Origin: Treponema_B putidum
GTDB taxonomy: Bacteria > Spirochaetota > Spirochaetia > Treponematales > Treponemataceae
Length of the DNA stretch: 64,000 nt
NCBI RefSeq assembly: GCF_007830595.1
Contig: NZ_VLLD01000004.1
Direction: 5' to 3' (one strand)
In this document: positions 8,086-17,015 of the stretch, in pieces
Numbering within the stretch: position 1 is the stretch's first letter
Layout of the letters: each line of letters starts with the position of its first letter
Position numbers and translations under genes: made by a program
The notes under the pieces: model-generated
The model's database searches: none
Told to the model about the DNA's origin: nothing
What the model saw: only the letters and a program-made list of their open reading frames with translations

Positions 8086-10311
8086 TTATCTAAGTACGGA
8101 GTCTACAAGAGCCTTAAAATCTTTATTTTTAGGTTCGGCCGATTCTGTTTTGCGGATAACAAAGACACCGTCTTCATTTACAATTGTTTGTTCATCATTT
8201 ATATCTATTAACGGCATTGGTTCACTATCACCTACTACATCCAAATCATCCAAAACAGGGCTTTGATCATATTTACCCCACATTGACCGTGCCGGACTAT
8301 AATCTTCGTCTATGTATTCTACTTTTTTGGCTTCCGTTTTTTCCAACTCAGAGATAGAAATATCCAGCTCAGAAAAATCCAAGCCTGAAATAGTATACCC
8401 TAGGTCATTTAAACGGAGCATCGGATCATCTGTACTTTCCGCTAAGATAGCTTCTTCATCTTCATCAAGAGGAGTTGCAACTTTCGATTTCTCTATTTTA
8501 TCAAATATTTTAGATTCGGCAATTTTCTCTTCATCCAGTTCTTCAACAGGCTCTGCTTTTTGGACTTCGTCAAGTTCTTCGACAGCAGGGGCATCTACCA
8601 CTTCATCTAGGTCTTCGACAGCCTCGACTTCTTGCACTTCCTCAAGGTCTTCAACAGTTTCAGCTTCTTGGACTTCGTCAAGTTCTTCGACAGCAGCGGT
8701 ATCTTCCACTTCATCCAGTTCTTCAACAGGCTCGGCTTCTTGGACTTCCTCAAGTTCTTCAACAGTTTCAGCTTCTTGAACTTCGTCAATATCTTCAACG
8801 GACTCGGCTTCTTGTACTTCTTCAAGGTCCTCAACAGCAGGGGCATCTACCACTTCATCCGGTTCTTCAACAGTTTCAGCTTCTTGCACTTCCTCAAGGT
8901 CTTCGACTGCCTCGGCTTCTTGTACTTCGTCAAGTTCTTCGACAGTTTCAGCTTCTTGCACTTCAGAAATACCTTTCGGTAAGACTTCAGTGCCGGAAAC
9001 AGTATTATTTTTTTCGGAAATAATTTGTTGATCTTTTAGGGCTTTTATCAAAAGAGAAATAAGCTCTTCAGTTTGAATTCCCTTTAAATTAAGGTCTGAA
9101 GATTTAGCTATTGCTGTCTTGTTTATAATATCAAATATTTCCTGCCAATTTTTTTGCAAGATAGCGTCTATTTCTTTTTCTTTACGCTGAAGAAGTTTTT
9201 TACCCAATCCTTTTTTTATTTCCGCATTTACTTCATGCCTATGATATTCAAGTTCTTTTTGCAGTTCATCCCAATTTCTTTTCTGTGATGTTTTTAAATA
9301 ATTTTTTAGAATTGACCAATGCAGCTGTTGAATTTTATTTTGTGCAATAAATAAACGGTTTCTTTTTATATTTAATAATAAAAAGAACATTAAAAATACT
9401 GTCACAAAAACCGTAAATATCAAAAAATACTTAACGGCTATAGGGAACATAAACACATTTTTTTCGGTTATTCTGCCTATATAGCCGAAGTCCGTTTTTT
9501 TTGTAACAAGAACCCAACTATCTTTTCCATCAAGACTTATAAGACGCAAACTTTGGGGTAACCGTTCCCAATCACTTAGGACAAGGTCTTTTAAGTCCGG
9601 TGAAATGATATTATTCGTTTCGGTTAAAATCCCCAGCATGGTATGAGTTTCATCGGAAAGTAAGGCTAAACCGTCGCTTATTGAAAGTATATTATCAGAA
9701 ATCAAACGGTATAAAAAACTACTTCCCGAAATATAAAAGACCGCAGTCCCTCTATACACATCATAAGAGTCATAAAAAGGTAAACAGTATAAAATAGTAT
9801 CGGCTTCCGTTATAGCTGTAATTTTAACTTCTCCGTTATCAGGGACTTCTATATGCTGATAAGGAATTAAAAGCTCCGTATCATCATACCTTCTGTAAGA
9901 AAGCATTGAATCCGTTTTAGTAAGAATGTCTTCCGGAAAAGTACTAAAGTGCATCTTCTGATATTGCGAATCGATTATTCTAAGGCCTATAAATCCTGGC
10001 ACAGTAGATATGATTTTTGAAATGATATTGTCTCTTTCTTCTATGTCCGATTGGCTTTGATCTTGCTTTGCTGCAGACATTAGGGCTTGCTCATTCAGTA
10101 CGCTTTTGAATAGGTGAAGGTTTGTTTCATTCCAGTTTTTAAAAGATTCCTCAATATCGGCTAAATTATCATTGATATACCTTACTATGGCAGGCTTATA
10201 CACTTTTGTTTCAATAAAAGATTCATAATCCGATACAGTTAAAAGCAAAAGGCCTATAAATACCGCTAAAGAGATAACTAAACTTATAAGAACTTTCAAG
10301 CCGGTGCGCAA
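8086..10311 (-). CDS. Two-TM membrane protein with periplasmic sensor-like domain and Glu-rich tandem repeats
   Basis: 741 aa. TM1 is at about 7-27, a ~250-residue external region looks like a Cache-type sensor fold (weak, inference), and TM2 is at about 287-312. The cytoplasmic part starts with a charged helical region (about 315-400), then has twelve consecutive 12-residue acidic units of the type EVQEAETVEELD, then a unique acidic C-terminus. No kinase, HAMP or methyl-accepting domain is seen. The start is TTG with GGAGAT upstream; the next ATG is far inside. Function unknown. It heads the transcript containing the M15 peptidase. Confidence 0.7.
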   Translation of the reverse strand: MRTGLKVLISLVISLAVFIGLLLLTVSDYESFIETKVYKPAIVRYINDNLADIEESFKNWNETNLHLFKSVLNEQALMSAAKQDQSQSDIEERDNIISKIISTVPGFIGLRIIDSQYQKMHFSTFPEDILTKTDSMLSYRRYDDTELLIPYQHIEVPDNGEVKITAITEADTILYCLPFYDSYDVYRGTAVFYISGSSFLYRLISDNILSISDGLALLSDETHTMLGILTETNNIISPDLKDLVLSDWERLPQSLRLISLDGKDSWVLVTKKTDFGYIGRITEKNVFMFPIAVKYFLIFTVFVTVFLMFFLLLNIKRNRLFIAQNKIQQLHWSILKNYLKTSQKRNWDELQKELEYHRHEVNAEIKKGLGKKLLQRKEKEIDAILQKNWQEIFDIINKTAIAKSSDLNLKGIQTEELISLLIKALKDQQIISEKNNTVSGTEVLPKGISEVQEAETVEELDEVQEAEAVEDLEEVQEAETVEEPDEVVDAPAVEDLEEVQEAESVEDIDEVQEAETVEELEEVQEAEPVEELDEVEDTAAVEELDEVQEAETVEDLEEVQEVEAVEDLDEVVDAPAVEELDEVQKAEPVEELDEEKIAESKIFDKIEKSKVATPLDEDEEAILAESTDDPMLRLNDLGYTISGLDFSELDISISELEKTEAKKVEYIDEDYSPARSMWGKYDQSPVLDDLDVVGDSEPMPLIDINDEQTIVNEDGVFVIRKTESAEPKNKDFKALVDSVLR
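8533..8964 (-). repeat. 12 x 36-bp in-frame tandem repeat (Glu-rich)
   Basis: Twelve 36-bp units encode EVQEAE(T/A/P/S)VE(E/D)L(D/E), with variants EVVDAPAVEDLE and EVEDTAAVEELD. The array runs from 8964 down to 8533 in exact 36-nt register. Units differ mostly at the same few positions, as expected for repeats that expand and contract by slippage or recombination without breaking frame. Confidence 0.9.
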
Positions 10312-10474
10312 TTTAAATCTCCAATATCTATTTTATCATATTTATAAGGTTTTAGTAAACCCCGAAAGCTGATATAATAAATTAGAACTCACTACGTTAT
10401 CGGTAAATTTTCTTGAGACTTTATAAATATTGCACTTTTTATAGATAAGATTTTGAACCGACAAAAAACGGATT

Positions 10475-11929
10475 TTATAGAGCTGCGGCTTCCAAATCAA
10501 AACCGTTTCTTGCCGAGACCTTTGCTTTTACAATAGAGCCGGGGGCAATCCGATTTTCATCCGTATCTTTTTGGTCCAAGAGAAAACTTAAAACAACGGC
10601 GCCATCCACTTCCGGAGCTTGGAACCATGCCCTGCCGAGAGCTAAAAGTATTTTATCCTCTGCTGGAATGAGTTCTTCTACAAGAACTTCTATTTCTTTT
10701 CCTATAAAAGAATCGAGTTTTTTTTCGGTTATTGAACTTTGGACATCTTGTATTGCAGCAAGACGGGCTTCTGCCGTTTTTTTTTCGACGCGGCCTTTAA
10801 AAGAATATGAAGGCGTATCCTCTTCTCGGGAGTATGTAAAACCGCCCGACCAAAGGGGCCGTAATTTTCTTAAAAAGGCGACTGTTTGATTGAGGTCTTC
10901 ATCCGTTTCTCCGGGGAAACCTACCAAAAAAGTTGTACGTATTTGGGGTTCACCGTAAGGACTTTTTGCCTTTTCAAAAGCTGACCGTATATTCTTTACG
11001 GTATCAAGGTAAACCTCGGCAGAACCTTTTCGGTTCATAGCTTTTATTATCTTTTCCGAGCCCGACTGAAATGGAATGTCAAAATAAGGTAAAAATCTGC
11101 TATCCGCCGTCATTATAGGGAGAATATCAAGCGGAAAATGATCAGGATGGATATAAAGCAGGCGAATTTTAAAATTACCTTCTATTTGAGAGATTGATTT
11201 TAAAAGCAAGGACAAGCCGGATCTTTCGTTGTCTTGAAGTTCTTGTATATCATCTTTTCCTGTCTGATAGGCGGCTAAGTCTTGCCCTATCAGGTTAAAT
11301 TCATAAAAGCCTTTTTCTAAAAATGCCTTTATTTCATCGCAGATATCTTTTATAGGACGGCTTCTTAATCTTCCGCGAATAATGGGGATGGCACAAAAAC
11401 TGCAAAAGTTGTCACAGCCTTCGGTTATTTTTATATATACGGAACGCGGAAAGTTGAGTATTTTAGGTCTTGCCCCTCCGCATATGCCTATTTGAGGAGA
11501 AATAAGGAGCCGTGAAAGGGGCATTACGGGACGTTTCTCAATGGGCATTAAAAGACTTTTTTCACATAACGGCTTTTTAGGAAATAAGGCATCTATTATT
11601 TCGGGCAAAAGTGAAAGATTGCCGTTACCGAAGATTGCATCAGCTTCAGGTAAATCGTTTTTAAGAACATCGGCATAACGCTCCGCAAGACATCCGGCTA
11701 GTAGAATTTTAGCGTTAGGATGGGCTGTCTTGGCCTGTAAAACGGCATTTATCGATTCTTCTTTTGCAGAATTAATAAATCCGCATGAATTGACTATAAT
11801 AAGATCAGCCTCATCGGGATTGGAGGTGTTTTGCCATGATAGATTTTCCATTATACCGATTAGAATTTCAGCATCAACTTGGTTCTTTGCACAGCCGTGC
11901 AAATCCATAAAAAATTTCTTTTGAAGCAT
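10475..11929 (-). CDS. rimO: Ribosomal protein S12 methylthiotransferase RimO
   Basis: 484 aa radical-SAM methylthiotransferase that modifies Asp of ribosomal protein S12. N-terminal UPF0004 domain begins FFMDLHGCAKNQVDAE, with further conserved Cys (NSCGF, AGCLAERY) ligating the auxiliary 4Fe-4S cluster. The radical-SAM motif CDNFCSFCAIP is near residue 170-180, and a C-terminal TRAM domain covers about 410-480. DLHGCAKNQVD favours RimO over MiaB. The ATG lies 5 nt beyond the stop of the RodZ-like gene with no clear ribosome site, so it is probably coupled to it. Confidence 0.93.
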   Translation of the reverse strand: MLQKKFFMDLHGCAKNQVDAEILIGIMENLSWQNTSNPDEADLIIVNSCGFINSAKEESINAVLQAKTAHPNAKILLAGCLAERYADVLKNDLPEADAIFGNGNLSLLPEIIDALFPKKPLCEKSLLMPIEKRPVMPLSRLLISPQIGICGGARPKILNFPRSVYIKITEGCDNFCSFCAIPIIRGRLRSRPIKDICDEIKAFLEKGFYEFNLIGQDLAAYQTGKDDIQELQDNERSGLSLLLKSISQIEGNFKIRLLYIHPDHFPLDILPIMTADSRFLPYFDIPFQSGSEKIIKAMNRKGSAEVYLDTVKNIRSAFEKAKSPYGEPQIRTTFLVGFPGETDEDLNQTVAFLRKLRPLWSGGFTYSREEDTPSYSFKGRVEKKTAEARLAAIQDVQSSITEKKLDSFIGKEIEVLVEELIPAEDKILLALGRAWFQAPEVDGAVVLSFLLDQKDTDENRIAPGSIVKAKVSARNGFDLEAAAL

Positions 11930-11934
11930 CTATT

Positions 11935-13056
11935 TTAATCAACGTCTACGACTATGAATTTAAACCGCTTGGTTTGATCATCCCGTATCCATTTTAAGTC
12001 TTTGACTATAACTTCTCCGGGACGGCTTACTTCCAAATCAACGGTTTTTCCTCCTGCAACTACTTGGAGTTTTACTGCATTCCCGTTGGATGCCCAAATC
12101 CTTAAGCCGTTATTGGCTTGAACGGTAAGCTGTTCGGCTTTTTGGTAATATCTTTCTTCCCGATTAGCTTTATCCGCCTCATGCCTAAATAAACAGTAGC
12201 CTCTAAAAGTAGCATTTAAGACCACAGGGTAGGCTGAGCCGCTCTCAAAAAGCACCTTTGAAGCTGAGGAAACAGCAGATTCCGAGTCCGACACAACTAC
12301 ATCGCTTTCTACCGTCGGAGCTCCTTCCGAAACATTACTTCCTGTCAATACTGATATAAGAGCCCCTACTTCCGAGTTATTTTTATCTATATCTTCTACA
12401 GTAATCTCAATATCTGCGGTTAAGTCATCATTGAGATCTATTTTTACTGTTTGTCCTAAGCTTATTACTTGAGTTCCTGCATTAGTCTTTAAATTTAACC
12501 TTGGACTTATTTTTTCTACCTCAATTGTATATTCTCGGTCTTCTATTCTTAACTTTAAAGAATCTTGCTCAAATACTCTTTCTTCAAACTTTGATTCCCC
12601 TAGTTCATAAATTTTTGCTTCCCGTTTTTCGATTCTTTCTATTTTTGAATTTTCTTGTTGTTTTCTATTCCTTATAGCCGGAATCCAGCTTTTTAAAGCA
12701 AAAAATACAAGTACGGCCATCAGTGCAATGGCAGCCAATACGCCCAAGCCTATCAAAAGAGGCCTAGAAAACGAAAAGCTTCTTTTTTGCAGCAAGGCAT
12801 CGGGAGGCAAGGAGCTCTCCTGTATCTTAATTTGCTTATAAAGATTTATCATTTCCTCGGGATCAAGGTCTAAATATTCACAATAATTCCTCAAAAAACC
12901 CAAAACATAGGGCTCAGCCGGAAAAACACTATAATCATCCTGTTCCAAGGCTTCTAAATATCTTTTAGCTATATTTGTTTCTCGAGCAACCTGATCAAGT
13001 TCAAGATCGCGTTTTATTCTTGTTTCGGTAAGTAGTTTTCCGATTTCATTCATCAT
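11935..13056 (-). CDS. RodZ-like helix-turn-helix membrane protein
   Basis: 373 aa. The N-terminal HTH_25 domain (about 1-70, with IGKLLTETRIKRDLELDQVARETNI) is followed by a TM helix at about 104-124 and a periplasmic region ending in a beta-rich DUF4115-type domain. This is the layout of RodZ, the MreB-associated cell-shape factor, though the middle region is longer and serine/valine-rich. GGGAGAT precedes the double ATG. The preceding gene is lolA and the following is rimO, suggesting an envelope/translation operon. Confidence 0.85.
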   Translation of the reverse strand: MMNEIGKLLTETRIKRDLELDQVARETNIAKRYLEALEQDDYSVFPAEPYVLGFLRNYCEYLDLDPEEMINLYKQIKIQESSLPPDALLQKRSFSFSRPLLIGLGVLAAIALMAVLVFFALKSWIPAIRNRKQQENSKIERIEKREAKIYELGESKFEERVFEQDSLKLRIEDREYTIEVEKISPRLNLKTNAGTQVISLGQTVKIDLNDDLTADIEITVEDIDKNNSEVGALISVLTGSNVSEGAPTVESDVVVSDSESAVSSASKVLFESGSAYPVVLNATFRGYCLFRHEADKANREERYYQKAEQLTVQANNGLRIWASNGNAVKLQVVAGGKTVDLEVSRPGEVIVKDLKWIRDDQTKRFKFIVVDVD

Positions 13057-13068
13057 TTATCTCCCAAA

Positions 13069-13737
13069 TTAATCGATAAAAAGAAAATCATTAAAAGTCT
13101 TTGCAGTAGAAGGAGCATCAAACACAAAGTTTCTGCTTCCCACTCCGGTATTTATTCTGTAATTATAAAAATCGAATATGATTTTACCTCCGGAAACGGG
13201 AACAGCTTCAATTCGGCGTATCAATTTACCGTCAGGATAAATCATAACACGCAGGGTTTTAAACGCTTCCGTTGCAGATTTTCGGTTCATAAGCAAAATA
13301 ATAACGTTTTCCGACGAACCTTCCTCCAGCGGCTGTGGAGCTGAGGTAGCCTCATATTGAATTGTGTACCCTCTTTTAATGAGAGACAGACCTTGGGGTG
13401 TAGCTAAAGATGAACCTCCGGCGGAGCTTTGTTCAACATCCTGAGTTAGAATTGTTCTATATTGAGGCAGGTAAATTGAAAGAGTATTTCCGTTAAAAAC
13501 AATACATTGTTCTGCAGGTGATTTAAAGTCCAATCGAAGTTTATCCGGTCTTTTGAACATCGCCGTAGCCTGCTGTTTTGAAGTCCCGACTGCTATATTC
13601 ATGTCGACAATATAGTCCTGTATTTGAGCGTATCTATCCGATACTGAAGAAAAAAAGTCCCCTGCAGTAGTAATATTTTGAGAAAAACAAAGAGAACTTA
13701 TAAAAATAAATAAAATAATGCTTATATTTTTTTTCAT
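13069..13737 (-). CDS. lolA: LolA-like outer-membrane lipoprotein carrier protein
   Basis: 222 aa with a cleavable signal peptide (about 1-20). Features of the LolA fold: SDRYAQIQDYIVDMNI, the basic FKRPDKLRLDF strand (about 64-74), then GNTLSIYLPQYRT. LolA shuttles lipoproteins across the periplasm, fitting the many lipoproteins encoded here. The promoter TTGACT-18-TACTAT ends 7 nt before the ATG, so the message may be leaderless. It is upstream of the RodZ-like and rimO genes. Confidence 0.85.
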   Translation of the reverse strand: MKKNISIILFIFISSLCFSQNITTAGDFFSSVSDRYAQIQDYIVDMNIAVGTSKQQATAMFKRPDKLRLDFKSPAEQCIVFNGNTLSIYLPQYRTILTQDVEQSSAGGSSLATPQGLSLIKRGYTIQYEATSAPQPLEEGSSENVIILLMNRKSATEAFKTLRVMIYPDGKLIRRIEAVPVSGGKIIFDFYNYRINTGVGSRNFVFDAPSTAKTFNDFLFID

Positions 13738-13744
13738 GCCTGCT

Positions 13745-13774
13745 ATAGTAAAACAAAAAAGGTTATAAAGTCAA
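13745..13774 (-). promoter_or_regulatory. lolA promoter (leaderless geometry)
   Basis: Minus-strand TTGACT, 18-nt spacer, TACTAT; the -10 ends 7 nt before the lolA ATG. Confidence 0.55.
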
Positions 13775-13819
13775 GTACCGTATTTACTCATGTAAAAATC
13801 TATGAATAAATTATAAAAT

Positions 13820-13884
13820 ATTCATTGACAAGGCTGCACTTTTTTGCTATACTAGCAATGAATGAATAAACAAATATTCATTGC
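13820..13884 (+). promoter_or_regulatory. Promoter and likely TetR operator of the rph-like/MATE operon
   Basis: A near-consensus promoter TTGACA (13825-13830), 17 nt, TATACT (13848-13853). Immediately downstream is an inverted repeat GCAATGAAT (13855-13863) / ATTCATTGC (13876-13884). A third half-site ATTCATTG (13820-13827) overlaps the -35 box. Placement on and just after the promoter suggests autorepression by the TetR protein encoded next. Confidence 0.75.
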
Positions 13885-13912
13885 GGTGTAAGGAAGATGT
13901 GTTAAGGAGCGG

Positions 13913-14512
13913 ATGATGGCCAAAGCTTTTACCGAACAAGAACGGATCAAAATAAAAGAAAAAATACTGGAAGCTGCACTGGATTTGTTTCACGATAAAG
14001 GAACAAAGTCTTTGAATATAGCGGAATTGACAAAACGTGCCGGCATTGCACAGGGGAGCTTTTATAATTTTTGGCGGAATAAAGATGCATTGGTTATGGA
14101 ACTCTTTGCGTATCGCTCGGTTCAAAAATTACGCACTGTTGAAAAGAAATTTTCATCTTCGCTTGCAAATCCGGCGGAATTTCTTACCGACATAATATAT
14201 CAATTTTTGATTGATCTTATGACTAAAATTCAAAAGCAGCCTATCTATAAAGATGCGTTTAAGGTATTTGAAGCAAAAGACCGAAGCGAAGTACATAGGA
14301 TTGAAAGTCTGTATGATGATTTTTTAACAAGGCTTATACAATATTGGGAACAAAACGGCGTAATTAAACGGGCGGATAAAAAAGGCTTATTGAATGCGCT
14401 TACCGGAAGTTTTTTATTATGTTCGCATTATTATCAATTTGATACGGCGTATTTTAACGATGTGCTGCGAACATTTATATCCGCAATTGTAGATAAATAT
14501 ATAGAAGTGTAG
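13913..14512 (+). CDS. TetR/AcrR-family transcriptional regulator
   Basis: 199 aa. The N-terminal 50 residues are a TetR DNA-binding domain: KEKILEAALDLFHDKGTKSLNIAELTKRAGIAQGSFYNFWRNKDAL, including the typical Phe-Tyr-x-Phe/Trp recognition helix. The remainder is a helical ligand-binding domain of normal length. AAGGAG precedes a double ATG. It is the first gene of a tight three-gene unit with a phosphotransferase-like enzyme (18 nt later) and a MATE exporter, and it likely represses that unit through the inverted repeat at 13855-13884. Confidence 0.9.
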   Translation: MMAKAFTEQERIKIKEKILEAALDLFHDKGTKSLNIAELTKRAGIAQGSFYNFWRNKDALVMELFAYRSVQKLRTVEKKFSSSLANPAEFLTDIIYQFLIDLMTKIQKQPIYKDAFKVFEAKDRSEVHRIESLYDDFLTRLIQYWEQNGVIKRADKKGLLNALTGSFLLCSHYYQFDTAYFNDVLRTFISAIVDKYIEV

Positions 14513-14530
14513 CAGAAGGAGAGAAATACA

Positions 14531-17014
14531 ATGAAGATACTTGATTTTACTCAAATACATAAAGACGATGTGTTAATAGCCGGCGGTAAAGGAGCGAACC
14601 TCGGAGAGATGACCGCTGCGGGAATAAATGTACCTAAAGGATTTGTCATCACCGCAGATGCCTATCGAGAATTTTTAAAAGAAAATCGGATTGACGAAAT
14701 TATTTCGAGTAATCTTAATGAAGAGCAAGCGGATGAAAAGGCTTTGTTATCCGCAGCGGGAGAATTCCGTAAAAGAATTAGAGCAGGGCATTTTCCCGCT
14801 CAACTGGAAAACGAGATACGGCAAAAATATTCGGAACTTGGAAAAGCCGCAAGAGTTGCGGTACGCTCATCGGCAACGGCGGAAGATTTACCCGATGCAA
14901 GTTTTGCAGGTCAGCAGGAAACCTATTTGAACGTGCAGGGGATAGAGGATGTTCTGATTCAAATACGCAACTGCTATGCTTCTCTTTGGGGCGATAGAGC
15001 GGTAAGTTATCGCTGTAATCAAGGCTATAATCAAAACACTGTTGCCATTGCCGTCGTTATTCAAGAAATGGTAGAAAGCGAAAAAGCGGGCGTTCTTTTT
15101 ACGCTCAATCCGGTAACACGCAATAAAGATGAAATGCTGATCAACGCAAGTTACGGATTAGGTGAAAGTGTTGTTTCAGGACGGGTAACGGCAGACGGTT
15201 ATATCGTAAATAAGGCGGGCGATATAATCGAAGTAAGTATCGGCAGTAAAGAAACGCTAATCGTCTATGGCGATAAAAATACAAAGGAAGAACCTGTAAG
15301 CGAAACAAAAAGAATGCAGAGGGCATTAAATGATACTGAAATTGCAGGTCTTGTGAATGCCGGATTAAAAATAGAAAAGCACTACGGTATGCCGATGGAT
15401 ATTGAATGGGCTATCTATCATGACAAAATATATATCTTACAGGCACGCGCAATAACGGCCTTAAAGAACGCTGATGATAAAAAGCTCATTCAAAAATATA
15501 TTAAAAAAAGACCGTTACCAAAAATGATAAAAGAAAACATGGCATTCCTGTTTGAGAAAATGCCCTTTGCATATCGGGCACTCGATTTTGACTATATGAC
15601 AGCAATTAATAATCAAAAAGCACGGATATTTGCAGAAGGCGGTATTGTTGTTAATTCAAATCCGGCAATTGATGATGACGGGATTCAAACACTTCCGGAC
15701 AATAAAAACGGCTTGACGCCGAATATAGTTCATATCTTTAAAATAATACGAATGCTCAAAGATTTTGACTATTGTTCCGAAGTATGTAAAAAATTTATGA
15801 CTCAGTATGAACAAGAAATAGAACGCATTAAAAGGCTGGATTTTAAAAACATGACTTTACCGGAATGCAGTGCATTTATGGAACAAAGTTATGAGCTTGT
15901 ACAACAGATTGCGTATAACAGATTTAAATACGCACTATTTCCGTCTTTTTTGATGAGTAAAAAATTCACAAGAATAATACAGCGCGTCGATAAGAACTGT
16001 TCCGCATTTGATTTTTATTGGGAACTCAACAATAAAACGGCCCTTGTTACAAACGAGATTTCACTCATGGCGGATACGATAAAGAAAAACTCCGCCCTAA
16101 CCGAAGCCGTACTATCCGGAGAAAAATTCACTTCTTTGTGCGCCGCTTTTCCCGAATTTAAACAGCTTGCAGATGATTTTATAAACCGCAACGGTTTTAA
16201 GTCGGACTACAACTGCTATTGTATTGAAGCTCAAACGTTTATCGAAGATCCCGACAGACTCGTTAATATTATCCGCCCGCTCTTAAACGCAGATGAGCGG
16301 AATTTCAATCAGAATTCTTATAATGACAAGAATAAAAATTATGCGGAATTAATGCAGAAATTAAAGCGTATCTACGGGTCTAAATATCCGCGCATAGAAC
16401 ACGATGTACAAAACTTTAGGTATTTTCATGTTGTCCGGGAAGAAACGCAGTATCTGTGGGAAACTCTCTTTTATTATGTCAGACAGTGTGTAAAGCGGAT
16501 AAACATTCTTTTATTAAAAAGTGAAGACTATAAGCACGGAATTGCAAATCTTTTTCACCGTGAATTAATGGAAGTGTTGAAAGCGGGACGGCTAACCGAT
16601 GCCTATAAAGAAAAGATTACCAAACGGAATGAAAAATTTCCGCTTGCGGAAAAAGTGTGGGAAGCCTCAAAATTATTGATATTTGATTCGACAGGTGATG
16701 TACTGAAAGGGGTAAGCGGAAGCCCGGGAACTGTTGTAGGAAAGGTGCGCATTATCCTCAGTCCGAAAGAATTTTATAAGATGCAAAAAGGCGATGTCCT
16801 TGTCTGCCGGCTTACCGATCCTGAATGGACACCTCTTTTTAAACTTGCAAGTGCTGTCGTCGCAGACACCGGTTCCGCTCTCAGTCATGCGGCAATTGTT
16901 GCACGGGAATTTGCCATACCGGCGGTACTGGGTGTAGGGTTTGCCACTGCACGATTTAAGGACGGCGACATGATTACGGTTGACGGAAACAAGGGTGAAG
17001 TGAGGAGCGCTTAA
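14531..17014 (+). CDS. Rifampin-phosphotransferase-like PEP-utilising enzyme
   Basis: 827 aa. The N-terminal ~310 residues are a PPDK/PEP-synthase-type ATP-binding domain (GGKGANLGEMTAAGINVPKG; VRSSATAEDLPDASFAGQQET; GLGESVVSGRVTADGY). A long helical middle (about 315-700) follows, then a C-terminal swivelling phosphohistidine domain with SALSHAAIVARE (catalytic His 786). True PEP synthase has this His domain in the middle and a C-terminal PEP-binding barrel. The barrel is absent here and the order (ATP-binding, middle, His) is that of rifampin phosphotransferase (RPH). The substrate is unknown; a drug or other small molecule is plausible given the TetR and MATE partners. It may be annotated as PEP synthase by similarity to domain one. 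Confidence 0.8.
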   Translation: MKILDFTQIHKDDVLIAGGKGANLGEMTAAGINVPKGFVITADAYREFLKENRIDEIISSNLNEEQADEKALLSAAGEFRKRIRAGHFPAQLENEIRQKYSELGKAARVAVRSSATAEDLPDASFAGQQETYLNVQGIEDVLIQIRNCYASLWGDRAVSYRCNQGYNQNTVAIAVVIQEMVESEKAGVLFTLNPVTRNKDEMLINASYGLGESVVSGRVTADGYIVNKAGDIIEVSIGSKETLIVYGDKNTKEEPVSETKRMQRALNDTEIAGLVNAGLKIEKHYGMPMDIEWAIYHDKIYILQARAITALKNADDKKLIQKYIKKRPLPKMIKENMAFLFEKMPFAYRALDFDYMTAINNQKARIFAEGGIVVNSNPAIDDDGIQTLPDNKNGLTPNIVHIFKIIRMLKDFDYCSEVCKKFMTQYEQEIERIKRLDFKNMTLPECSAFMEQSYELVQQIAYNRFKYALFPSFLMSKKFTRIIQRVDKNCSAFDFYWELNNKTALVTNEISLMADTIKKNSALTEAVLSGEKFTSLCAAFPEFKQLADDFINRNGFKSDYNCYCIEAQTFIEDPDRLVNIIRPLLNADERNFNQNSYNDKNKNYAELMQKLKRIYGSKYPRIEHDVQNFRYFHVVREETQYLWETLFYYVRQCVKRINILLLKSEDYKHGIANLFHRELMEVLKAGRLTDAYKEKITKRNEKFPLAEKVWEASKLLIFDSTGDVLKGVSGSPGTVVGKVRIILSPKEFYKMQKGDVLVCRLTDPEWTPLFKLASAVVADTGSALSHAAIVAREFAIPAVLGVGFATARFKDGDMITVDGNKGEVRSA

Positions 17015-17015
17015 G

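Noticed and set aside
8533..8964. Regularly spaced 36-bp repeats as a possible CRISPR array
   Set aside because: Units are contiguous with no unique spacers and are in frame in a coding gene.
8312..8982. Long plus-strand open frames opposite the Glu-rich repeat (Ser-rich and Phe-rich translations)
   Set aside because: They are produced by the 36-bp repeats read in antisense; no ribosome site or promoter, and the minus-strand frame explains the region.
14531..17014. Phosphoenolpyruvate synthase (PpsA) annotation
   Set aside because: The phospho-His domain is at the C-terminus and the PEP/pyruvate-binding barrel is absent; domain order matches rifampin phosphotransferase instead.
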